NCBI RefSeq assembly: GCF_031628175.1
Contig: NZ_JAVLVT010000004.1
Location: 260,953 to 324,952 of the forward strand
Origin: Lipingzhangella_A rawalii
Lineage (GTDB): Bacteria; Actinomycetota; Actinomycetes; Streptosporangiales; Streptosporangiaceae
Length of the DNA: 64,000 bases
Direction of reading: 5' to 3'
Part shown: positions 8,924 through 16,307 of the stretch, in pieces
How positions within the stretch are numbered: the stretch's first letter is position 1
How the letters are laid out: each line of letters begins with the position of its first letter
Made by a program: the position numbers and the translations under genes
The notes under the pieces: generated by a model
Database searches by the model: none
The model's input: the letters and a program-made list of their open reading frames with translations, nothing else
Told to the model about the DNA's origin: nothing

Positions 8924-10048
8924 TCAGCCAACCGGTAGCTTCTCCAGCTCCTCCACCACCTGGGCTGGTGCAGGCAACGCGGCGATCTCCGCCGCGAGGG
9001 TCCTGGCCCGATCGGCATAGGACGAGTCGGCGAGAATCTGCTGGCAGGCTTCGGCGATGACCGGGGTCGTGTGTCTCTCCTTGGGCAGGTCGATCACGGA
9101 ACCGAACTCGACCTGTGCCTGCATCTCGCCCAGCGAGGGAATCTCGCGCAGAATCAGCTGCGGCACCCCGGCGCTCATGGCCGTCATATTGGAGCCGACG
9201 CCACCGTGGTGCACGATCAGGTCGCAGGTGGGCGCGACAATGTCCAGGGGGACCCATCCTGCGCGCCACTCGTCACCGGTGCCTGGGCACAACGCGGAGG
9301 CGGCGTCGTCGGGAACCGCAACCACCGCCTCCACCCCCAGGGCAGTGACGTGGGTGGCGAGCTCGCGCAGGCGCTCGACCTCTATGGTGTGCAGCGATCC
9401 GGAACTGGTCACGCGGCTTCCCGAGGTGAGCAGTACCCGTGGGCGGTCACCGCGGGTGTACATCCAGGGTTCGAGCGGCCGGTAGAGGTTCCCGGGAATC
9501 CAGCGCACCGGTCTTCCGCGAGGGGTATTCCCGCGACGCAGGCTGGGCGGGGTCACATCCAGCGAGAGGTCCGGAACCGGAACGGACTCCAGCTCGAACT
9601 GACGTAGCAGCGGTCGCAGTTCCTCCCCCGCACCGACGTCGTACTCACTGGAGTCCAGAACACCCCAGGGCTGGCGCACGGTAGGAACACCGAGGCGGTG
9701 ACCCAGCAGGGCTGCCGGGTAGAACATCCCGCCGCCCACCACGAGATCGGGGCGCCAGTCCTCGGCAACCTGCCGCAACGGTTCGAGGGTCTCCATGGTC
9801 ATCTGCGCATACCACCGACCGACGTAGCGCATCTGTTCGCGAGGGTCGTCCGGAAGATCGGTGGACAGACTCTGTTTCGTCTGTGGCGAGATGGATACCG
9901 GGGGCAGTCCGACATCAGCGATGACCCGAGTCACGGTGTCCGGACCGGCCATGAGGACCTCATGTCCGGCTGCGCGGGCGGCGCGGGCGAGTGGGGCCTG
10001 CGGAAATACGGTCCCCATGCTTCCACCGGTAATGAACAGCATCCTCAT
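8924..10048 (-). CDS. GT-B glycosyltransferase (family 1, EryCIII/UGT-like), second of pair
   Basis: Transfers a deoxysugar from its dTDP form to an acceptor. The 374 residues begin MRMLFITGGSMGTVFPQAPL as in macrolide/aromatic-product glycosyltransferases. The C-terminal donor-binding signature reads LIVHHGGVGSNMTAMSAGVP, with WVPLDIVAPTCD just before it. Its ATG overlaps the stop of the upstream glycosyltransferase (ATGA at 10045-10048), so the two are translationally coupled. No EryCII/DesVIII-type activator gene is visible. The acceptor is unknown; by context the modified peptide or the first sugar is likely. Confidence 0.9.
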   Translation of the reverse strand: MRMLFITGGSMGTVFPQAPLARAARAAGHEVLMAGPDTVTRVIADVGLPPVSISPQTKQSLSTDLPDDPREQMRYVGRWYAQMTMETLEPLRQVAEDWRPDLVVGGGMFYPAALLGHRLGVPTVRQPWGVLDSSEYDVGAGEELRPLLRQFELESVPVPDLSLDVTPPSLRRGNTPRGRPVRWIPGNLYRPLEPWMYTRGDRPRVLLTSGSRVTSSGSLHTIEVERLRELATHVTALGVEAVVAVPDDAASALCPGTGDEWRAGWVPLDIVAPTCDLIVHHGGVGSNMTAMSAGVPQLILREIPSLGEMQAQVEFGSVIDLPKERHTTPVIAEACQQILADSSYADRARTLAAEIAALPAPAQVVEELEKLPVG

Positions 10049-11358
10049 CGCGTCGCCCCTTCCAGCAGCCCGGCACCGCTGGGTTCGGGGATATTCGCGG
10101 CGAGTTGCTCCAGAGTCCGTACCACCTCGTTCGGGCTGGGTTCGGCCTGCCAATCCGCATGGAGGGCCGCGGCACCCTCCCGGAACGACGACTCGGTCAG
10201 GACCTGCTGCAAGCGGGAACGGATCTCGGCCACGGACAGCACCGCAGGATCGACGTACAATCCCGCACCCACCCCGGTGATCCGCCTGGCGTACGGTCCG
10301 GACTCGGGATCCACAGCCAGCACCACCTGCGGCACCTGTAGCGCCGCGCCAACGGTGTAGGTACCGCCCCCACCGTGGTGAATGATCATCGAGCAGGTGG
10401 GGAGCAGGTGATCGAGCGGAATGTAGTCGACGGTATGGACGTTCTTCGGGACCTGTTGTCCAGCAAGTTGATCCGCGTTGAGCGTGGCGACCACCTCGAC
10501 GTCCATCCCCGCGAACGCATCGAGCATGGTGGCGATCATGCTCGCGTCGTCCTGTTCGTACTTGCGCTGGGCAGCTCCGAGGCTGAAGGCGATACGCGGC
10601 CGGTCGGGTTCCGTACGCAGCCACGGGGGCACCACCCCGCCCCCGCCCGTGCTGGGTAGCTGGCGCATCGCAACGGTGCGTTGCCGGGTGGAAAGCCGCA
10701 CCTCAGCCGGGATCGGATCGATGGTGACATGGCCCAACAGCATCGTCTCGTCCATCTCCAGGCCGTAACGCTCGGCCAGGGGGCGGGCACACGCCTCCAT
10801 CGGGTTGGTCACCCCCGGGGGCAGCACCGCCCTACGCTCATCGAAGCGCTCATAGGTCCAGCCGCAGTAGTCCGGCCCCCACATGAGCCGAACGCTGGCG
10901 GCCCCGCAGGCCCGGGCAGCGATGCCACCGGAGAGCCAGATAGGATCCCAGACCACCACGTCGGGACGCCAGTGCTGCACAAACTCCATGAGGTCGTCGG
11001 CCATGGGATGAGCATGGTCGGGATCGAAGTCGGGCGGGTGGAAGATGCGCAGCGCCGCGATGAGGTAGTAGCTGAAGAAGTCCCAGGGGGCACGATCGGC
11101 GGGGTCGAGCGCCAGCGCGTTCGTGAGTTCTTCACGCTCCTCGTCACCGGCGATGAAGTCGGCCACGGACTCGATGGGGGGCAGGGCCTCGGCTCCACGT
11201 AGGGAGACGGCGCTGAGTCCAGCGGCCACAATCTCGTCAGTCAACGCAGAATGCGAGGCTACACGAACCTCGTGACCGGCACCTCGCAACGCCCAGGCCA
11301 GCGGCAGGACGGGGTTCAGATGTGACGTGTCCGGAGGCAGAGTGATCAGGACGCGCAT
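10045..11358 (-). CDS. GT-B glycosyltransferase (family 1), first of pair
   Basis: A 437-residue GT-B enzyme. The N-terminal acceptor domain starts MRVLITLPPDTSHLNPVLPLAWALRGAGHEVRVA. The C-terminal donor site shows VDYIPLDHLLPTCSMIIHHGGGGTYTVGAALQVPQ, the His-Gly-Gly signature of NDP-deoxysugar transferases. The start is set at 11358, where AAGGAGAAAACT precedes the ATG; a longer upstream frame has no such support. It is about 60 residues longer than its coupled neighbour and only loosely similar, so the pair looks like two specificities rather than a recent duplication. Two transferases fit either two sugars or a disaccharide. Confidence 0.9.
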   Translation of the reverse strand: MRVLITLPPDTSHLNPVLPLAWALRGAGHEVRVASHSALTDEIVAAGLSAVSLRGAEALPPIESVADFIAGDEEREELTNALALDPADRAPWDFFSYYLIAALRIFHPPDFDPDHAHPMADDLMEFVQHWRPDVVVWDPIWLSGGIAARACGAASVRLMWGPDYCGWTYERFDERRAVLPPGVTNPMEACARPLAERYGLEMDETMLLGHVTIDPIPAEVRLSTRQRTVAMRQLPSTGGGGVVPPWLRTEPDRPRIAFSLGAAQRKYEQDDASMIATMLDAFAGMDVEVVATLNADQLAGQQVPKNVHTVDYIPLDHLLPTCSMIIHHGGGGTYTVGAALQVPQVVLAVDPESGPYARRITGVGAGLYVDPAVLSVAEIRSRLQQVLTESSFREGAAALHADWQAEPSPNEVVRTLEQLAANIPEPSGAGLLEGATR

Positions 11359-11402
11359 AGTTTTCTCCTTGTATTTCGGATGCTCATTACACGGAGGGAT
11401 GT

Positions 11403-11414
11403 GTCCAGAGTGAA
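11403..11414 (-). promoter_or_regulatory. Shared 12-base element ATTCACTCTGGA (copy 2)
   Basis: Exact match to the element at 895-906 on the same strand, 44 bases upstream of the first glycosyltransferase start codon, inside the 257-base gap that separates it from the C-methyltransferase. This suggests that the glycosyltransferase pair and the genes downstream start from their own promoter under the same control as rmlB. Confidence 0.4.
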
Positions 11415-11615
11415 TCTTTCTCAGCTCGCCAGGAACGAAATCGTGCACCATTCTCTGTTCCGCCCGGCATCCCGGGATAGTGCACGGCTCCCTGATTCAG
11501 GCATGCATCCGTCATATGACGAGCATGAGATCCTGACCCTCGGACCACGAGATGAGGTGGACACCAGGACAGGGGCGCCCCTGGGCCCGCACACCCAGAC
11601 CGCCCGTGCCGACAG

Positions 11616-12866
11616 TCAGATCAGGTGCACCGTGGGAACATAGAGGATCCACCTACCTCCGGCCTCCCGGAACTCCTGCTCCTTGGCAAGAATCTCGTCG
11701 GAATGGTTCCACGCGAAGAGCAGGGCATAGTCAGGATACGGAGCGGAAAATTCATCCGAGGAGCGAACCGGTATGTGCGTTCCCGGACTGAGCCTTCCCT
11801 GCTTTTCCGGAGTACTGTCGAATATACAAGAAACCAGATCCGAGCCGATATTACAATAATTGAGAAGTGTGGAACTTTTCGCAGTGGCACCGTAGCCCAC
11901 CACAGTCTTTCCTTCTGCCCGCAGATCTCGCAGTAGGCTTATCAGCTCGGAACAGGAATTTCGCGTCTCCTCGGCGAAACGTCGGTAAGTTCCGGGATCA
12001 GCAAGCCCCATCTTCTGCTCCTGACGGAGGAATTGGGCAACCGAATCCGAGGGTATTCGGACTCCGGGGCGGGCGACGGTGTAGCGCATCGATCCGCCGT
12101 GAATATCCAGGTGTTCGGCGTCGATCAACACGAATCCGAAAGTTTGCGCGATCGACTGAACCGAGCTCACTGAGAATAGGTAGAAATGTTCATCGTAGAT
12201 CTGGTCAAACGCGTTTCGACTTATGATGTCGCCCAGGTAGCGGTCCTCGAACACGAAGACACCGTCCGAGGCTAGCAGGGTGTCTACTCCTCGAAATATC
12301 GAGTCGATGTAGGCGATGTGACTAAACGTGTTGGCGGAGAAGATCACGTTCGCTGGCCCTTCGGACGCGGCGATCTTCCGGGCCGACTGTTCCTCGAAGA
12401 AGTCGGTCTGTACACGGATCCCCTCGGATGCCGCGAGCTCGGCGGCCCGCACCGAGGGGTCCACCCCCAGATGCCGCACACCCGCGTCCCGCACGGTTCG
12501 GAGCATGATCCCGTCATTGCTTCCGATCTCCACGATCAGTGGGTCCCGTCCGGTAAGTTCAGTCTCCAGGAGCCGCTGAGCCACACTGTGGAAGTGGCTA
12601 CGCATACGGGTCGATCCCGAAGAACGGTAGGGATAGTCCTCGTGGAACATCTGTTCCCGGGGGACCTCCTCGGTCAGTTGCACCATCGAGCATGCGACGC
12701 AGATTCCGGCAGAAAGCCGAAAGAAGAACTCCTGTCCAGCCTCATACGGCATGACGAAGGAATCGGATACCGGCTGGCGACCGAAGTCGATGAATTCTTC
12801 AACGACATCACCGCAGATCCTGCACCGCTTCCCTTCTCCGGACTCCTGATTCTCTGATCCAGCCAT
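11616..12866 (-). CDS. NDP-hexose C-methyltransferase (TylCIII/EvaC/TcaB9 type)
   Basis: Adds a methyl group to carbon 3 of an NDP-4-keto-deoxysugar using SAM; the family also needs zinc. The N-terminal zinc domain shows CRICG and CVAC (Cys pairs near residues 15-18 and 56-59). The SAM motif is VEIGSNDGIMLRTV, and the C-terminal putative SAM-MT domain contains the typical LDIHGGSMRYTVARPG and VGYGATAKSSTLLNYC. Length (416) matches the family. It implies a branched-chain sugar such as a mycarose-, vancosamine- or nogalose-like unit. A gap of 79 bases separates it from the 3-dehydrase gene upstream. Confidence 0.93.
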   Translation of the reverse strand: MAGSENQESGEGKRCRICGDVVEEFIDFGRQPVSDSFVMPYEAGQEFFFRLSAGICVACSMVQLTEEVPREQMFHEDYPYRSSGSTRMRSHFHSVAQRLLETELTGRDPLIVEIGSNDGIMLRTVRDAGVRHLGVDPSVRAAELAASEGIRVQTDFFEEQSARKIAASEGPANVIFSANTFSHIAYIDSIFRGVDTLLASDGVFVFEDRYLGDIISRNAFDQIYDEHFYLFSVSSVQSIAQTFGFVLIDAEHLDIHGGSMRYTVARPGVRIPSDSVAQFLRQEQKMGLADPGTYRRFAEETRNSCSELISLLRDLRAEGKTVVGYGATAKSSTLLNYCNIGSDLVSCIFDSTPEKQGRLSPGTHIPVRSSDEFSAPYPDYALLFAWNHSDEILAKEQEFREAGGRWILYVPTVHLI

Positions 12867-12945
12867 ATCCTAACCCCTCATATTTTCAGGTGAACACATT
12901 CACTGGAAACCGACCAACGGAAGATCCGCCGGCTCATCGGGCGGA

Positions 12946-14247
12946 TTACCCGTACTTTTCAACGAACTCGCGGATAACCGCAGCGATCTGGTCGATCAGC
13001 TCGTCGGACAGCCCGGGATAGACTCCGACCCAGAAGGTGTGTTCGGTGATGATGTCACTGTTTTTCAGGCTCCCCACGATCCGATGTGGGTGTTCCAGAT
13101 AGGCAGGGTGGCGGGTCAGGTTTCCCGCAAAGAGCCGCCGGGTCCGTACCCCGTGCGCCTCCAGGAACTCCACCAGAGCGCTTCGGGAGAAGGGAGCGTC
13201 GGGCGTGACGGTAATGACGAAGCCGAACCAACTCGGCTCGCTTCCCGGAGTGGGTTCCGGCAGCACCAACCCCGGTGTGGTGTCCAGCGCCTCCCGGAGC
13301 CGGGTCCAGTTGCGCCGCCGGGCAGCAATGAAGTCCTCGATCTTGTCCAACTGAGACAGGCCCAATGCGGCCTGCATGTCGGTGGCCTTCAGGTTGTATC
13401 CGACGTGCGAGAAGATGTACTTGTGGTCGTATCCCTCGGGTAGGGTTCCCATCTGTTGTCGAAAGCGCTTGAGACAGCGGTTGTCCTCCCCCGGCTCACA
13501 CCAGCAGTCCCGGCCCCAGTCGCGCATGGATTCCACGATCCGGGCGAGGATGAGGTTGTCGGTGAGGACGCACCCTCCCTCGCCCATGGCGATATGGTGG
13601 GCAGGGTAGAAACTGACGGTGGCGAGATCACCGAACGTCCCAGTCAACTTCCCCTCATAGGTCGATCCGACCGCGTCGCAGTTGTCCTCGATCAGATAGA
13701 GACCGTTGTGCTCGGCGATCTCAGCGATCTCCCGAACCTGATATGGGTTACCGAGGGTGTGCGCGATCATGATCGCCCGGGTTCGGGGGCCGATCGCTGC
13801 GGCCACCCGGTCCGGAGTGGTGTTGTAGGTACCCAACTCCACGTCCACGAACACGGGGACCATACCGTTCTGAATAATCGGATTCACCGTGGTGGGAAAA
13901 CCCGCGGCCACCGTGATCACTTCGTCCCCCGGGCGCAGACGCAGATCCTCCAGTCGCGGCGAGGTCAGCGCGCTCAGCGCCAGCAGGTTTGCCGAGGAAC
14001 CGGAGTTCGTGAGATGTGCTTTTCGCAGCCGATAGTATTTGGCGAACTTGCGTTCGAAGTTCCGGGAGTCGGTTCCGGCCGCGATGCGCATTTCCAGAGC
14101 CGCTTCGACCAGTGCCACCCGATCTTCCGCGGTCAGGACCGCCCCGGAAGCCATGACGTTGTCCTGGTGCGAAACGAACGGCTGGGATGAGTCCTCCGCA
14201 TGGTATTCCCGTACGAAGTCGAGTAGTTTTTCCTTAGTGATTCCCAT
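12946..14247 (-). CDS. PMP-dependent NDP-4-keto-hexose 3-dehydrase (RfbH/SpnQ/E1 type)
   Basis: Removes the C3 hydroxyl of an NDP-4-keto-6-deoxysugar with PMP and reducing equivalents from an iron-sulfur system. It looks like a DegT aminotransferase, but the PLP lysine is replaced: the site reads SFYPAHHIAMGEGG, the His signature of 3-dehydrases. Cysteines expected of the iron-sulfur site are present in DCWCEPGEDNRCLKRF. The SGSSANLLALSAL and IEDNCDAVGS motifs complete the fold. Length 433 fits the family (about 435). No dedicated E3 reductase is seen in the window; SpnQ is known to use general ferredoxin or flavodoxin reductases. Its presence predicts a 3-deoxy sugar. Confidence 0.93.
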   Translation of the reverse strand: MGITKEKLLDFVREYHAEDSSQPFVSHQDNVMASGAVLTAEDRVALVEAALEMRIAAGTDSRNFERKFAKYYRLRKAHLTNSGSSANLLALSALTSPRLEDLRLRPGDEVITVAAGFPTTVNPIIQNGMVPVFVDVELGTYNTTPDRVAAAIGPRTRAIMIAHTLGNPYQVREIAEIAEHNGLYLIEDNCDAVGSTYEGKLTGTFGDLATVSFYPAHHIAMGEGGCVLTDNLILARIVESMRDWGRDCWCEPGEDNRCLKRFRQQMGTLPEGYDHKYIFSHVGYNLKATDMQAALGLSQLDKIEDFIAARRRNWTRLREALDTTPGLVLPEPTPGSEPSWFGFVITVTPDAPFSRSALVEFLEAHGVRTRRLFAGNLTRHPAYLEHPHRIVGSLKNSDIITEHTFWVGVYPGLSDELIDQIAAVIREFVEKYG

Positions 14248-14337
14248 AGGTTGATGGGCGGCCCCGCCGGGTCAGGTGGAACACGGAACCGTCCTTCCTC
14301 CTCTCCTCACGTGTGGTCGGATCTGCGGTCCGGACCG

Positions 14338-15309
14338 TTACCGAGACAGCTCGCGTATCCGGTCAATGACTTTCGCCTGTACCCGAGTGGCCGAATCTGT
14401 TCCCGGGTTCGATCTCCTGATGTCGTCGGCAAAGAAGGAAAGACTGTTGACGAACTGGTCATCGGCCGGAACGTGCTCTTCACTCCGGCCCGCCGCATCG
14501 TCAATCCGAATAATGGGACGGTGGTCCGCCGGTGTTGTGAAGACATGGTCAACACTGAGGCGACCCGCCGAACCGAGGAACTGGTAGGTGGAGGTGTAGT
14601 GGTGGTCGAGCCCGAAGGTGCAGTGGATGGCGACCCCGTCGGACGTGCGCAGGAGAGCGGATCCGGACAGGTCAACGCCCAGGGCGGGATCGTGACGCAG
14701 CACGGCACCGGAGACCTCCATGTCAGTACCGAAAAACCGGATCGCTGCACGCACCGGATAGCCGGCGGTGTCGAGAAGCGCGCCACCCCCCAACTCCGGA
14801 CAGTGGCGAATATCCCGGGCCGGTCGTGCGGGGATTGTGAAGGCCGCGTGGAAAGAGTGGATCCTGCCCAGGCTCTGTGACTCCAGCAGGGCTGCAACAC
14901 GATCGTGCAGCCTGTGCCCGAGGAACATGAAGTTCTCCCGCAGTACCAGGCCGCGTTCGACCGCCAGTGCGTGGAGCGACTCCGTGTCACCCGCTCCGGT
15001 GGTCAACGGCTTCTCGGCCAGCACGTGCTTCCCCGCAGCGAGGGCCCGCTCCGTCCAGTGGGCATGCATCCCGGACGGCAGGGGAATGTAGACCGCATCG
15101 ACGTGGGGGTTCTCCAGGAGCCTCTCGTAACCCTCGACGGCCTCTCCACCGAAATCCGCTGCTACCTTCTCGGCCTTGTCGAGAGTTCGGCTGGCCGAGA
15201 CGGCCAGCTCCATCCCCGGCAGACGCGTAACCGCCGGTAGCACACGGCGGACGGCCACATCCGCACAGCCGAGGAGTCCGAGGCGGATCGTCCTTCGGTC
15301 CGTTCCCAT
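14338..15309 (-). CDS. NDP-hexose 3-ketoreductase (Gfo/Idh/MocA family)
   Basis: Reduces the C3 ketone left after 2,3-dehydration of an NDP-4-keto-6-deoxyhexose, completing C2 deoxygenation (SpnN/TylCII role). The 323 residues open with the NAD(P)-binding GLLGCADVAVRRV, followed by YIPLPSGMHAHW and the catalytic AEKPL motif; GGGALLDTAGYPVRAAIRFFG is the family's C-terminal signature. The ATG at 15309 follows GGGAGGACACCGCACT. Its partner, a 2,3-dehydratase (SpnO/TylX3 type), is not in the window and is predicted further left. Gene order places it at the head of the minus-strand sugar series. Confidence 0.9.
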   Translation of the reverse strand: MGTDRRTIRLGLLGCADVAVRRVLPAVTRLPGMELAVSASRTLDKAEKVAADFGGEAVEGYERLLENPHVDAVYIPLPSGMHAHWTERALAAGKHVLAEKPLTTGAGDTESLHALAVERGLVLRENFMFLGHRLHDRVAALLESQSLGRIHSFHAAFTIPARPARDIRHCPELGGGALLDTAGYPVRAAIRFFGTDMEVSGAVLRHDPALGVDLSGSALLRTSDGVAIHCTFGLDHHYTSTYQFLGSAGRLSVDHVFTTPADHRPIIRIDDAAGRSEEHVPADDQFVNSLSFFADDIRRSNPGTDSATRVQAKVIDRIRELSR

Positions 15310-15616
15310 AGTGCGGTGTCCTCCCATCTGGGTGGGCAGAGGCGTAGACGACCGGGCCCCTTCGGGCCTGCGCTCCACGGAATACACCCGTCCTCCTTCG
15401 GATTTCGAGGAACGGAGATGTTCCCCTCCCGCCCCGCATGGCTGTAATGAATGTCGAAAGTGAGCATCGCAGCGGGCGCGGTACGACACGAGGCCAGGAG
15501 CATCGATGTGTCAGGTCGCGCACCCCGACCAGCTCCGGACGCTCGAATTCATCCGGAACCTAGAAATCTTCTACCTCGACACGTGACGAATGCAGGTGGG
15601 GAGAGGAGATTGCACC

Positions 15617-15781
15617 ATGAGCGGAAAACGGCGCGCCGAGTGGGACGTCCCTGATGCCCCCGCGGCACACAGGCCAGGTTTGGAGGATGTGGAAGCACAC
15701 CGTGCGGATCGTGGGACGTTCCTGCGAAGTGGTGATCGGGAACCTGTTCGACCCCCAGATCGTTCATTGATGCGCTGGTAG
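15617..15781 (+). CDS. Very small hypothetical frame upstream of the precursor peptide
   Basis: A 54-residue frame beginning MSGKRRAEWDVPDAPAAHRP with GAGGAG well placed before its ATG. It is charged and lacks Cys, any signal peptide and any recognised family. A second short frame overlaps it (MPPRHTGQVWRMWKHTVRIV, from about 15654). Neither can be confirmed. The rest of 15310-16106 carries promoters for the divergent sugar and peptide arms and nothing else I recognise. Confidence 0.2.
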   Translation: MSGKRRAEWDVPDAPAAHRPGLEDVEAHRADRGTFLRSGDREPVRPPDRSLMRW

Positions 15782-15997
15782 AGCCCGGGATGATCTCCGC
15801 ACCACGCCCGGGGACGCACTCCAGACACCAGGCTCCACGGGAACTCCTCGGCGCATGGGCACGAGCAGTCGTTCAACGAAAATCCAGGAAAACCAGGACA
15901 TTGCGACGGAGCACCAAGACTCTGCTCGTCGATCGTCCCGGCTATCTGATGTGATCCTTCCGTTCCACCTCGACACATGGATCGATCACGCAACCAA

Positions 15998-16012
15998 TGT
16001 GACAGGTTCACA
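15998..16012. promoter_or_regulatory. Inverted repeat TGTGA-N5-TCACA upstream of the precursor gene
   Basis: TGTGACAGGTTCACA is a perfect 5+5 inverted repeat about 95 bases before the precursor start codon, followed by a 10-base palindrome ATGGATCCAT at 16014-16023. The surrounding 100 bases are unusually A+T-rich for this genome, as expected for the main promoter of the peptide operon. Candidate operator; which regulator binds it is unknown. Confidence 0.4.
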
Positions 16013-16106
16013 TATGGATCCATGAAGGGCACACTACAAAGTTCACTCCTTTCTGCAAATAATGGCTTCCAGCTTACTCGGAAAGTAGAGCGAAAAAGGA
16101 GCCAAC

Positions 16107-16307
16107 ATGATCCCCCCGAACGAGGTTCCCAGCCACTCCATCGACCTGCACATCGACGTCCTCGACAGTTGGTCCGCACCGGCAGAGGCGATGGTTGCCC
16201 CCACCACCATCTGCGGCGCCGCACCCCCAGAACCAACACCGGTCGACTCGGCACACACAGACTCCGTGGGCCACCGAAACCAGGGACTGGTCGGGGCGGT
16301 GGCCTGA
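16107..16307 (+). CDS. Candidate RiPP precursor peptide (azole/azoline class)
   Basis: A 66-residue peptide directly before the cyclodehydratase, whose ATG abuts this stop (TGAATG). A strong site AAGGAG lies five bases before the start. The N-terminal half is acidic and hydrophobic, IDLHIDVLDSWSAPAEAM at residues 12-29, resembling leaders bound by the cyclodehydratase. A candidate core starts around AP-TTICGAAP (residues 31-40), with Thr33, Thr34 and the only Cys (36) as likely heterocyclised residues. The C-terminal part (41-66) contains Thr44, Ser48, Thr51 and Ser53 and ends in HRNQGLVGAVA; it may be core or a follower. No cleavage site or protease is obvious. Assignment rests on position and leader character; no similarity search was possible. 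Confidence 0.75.
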   Translation: MIPPNEVPSHSIDLHIDVLDSWSAPAEAMVAPTTICGAAPPEPTPVDSAHTDSVGHRNQGLVGAVA

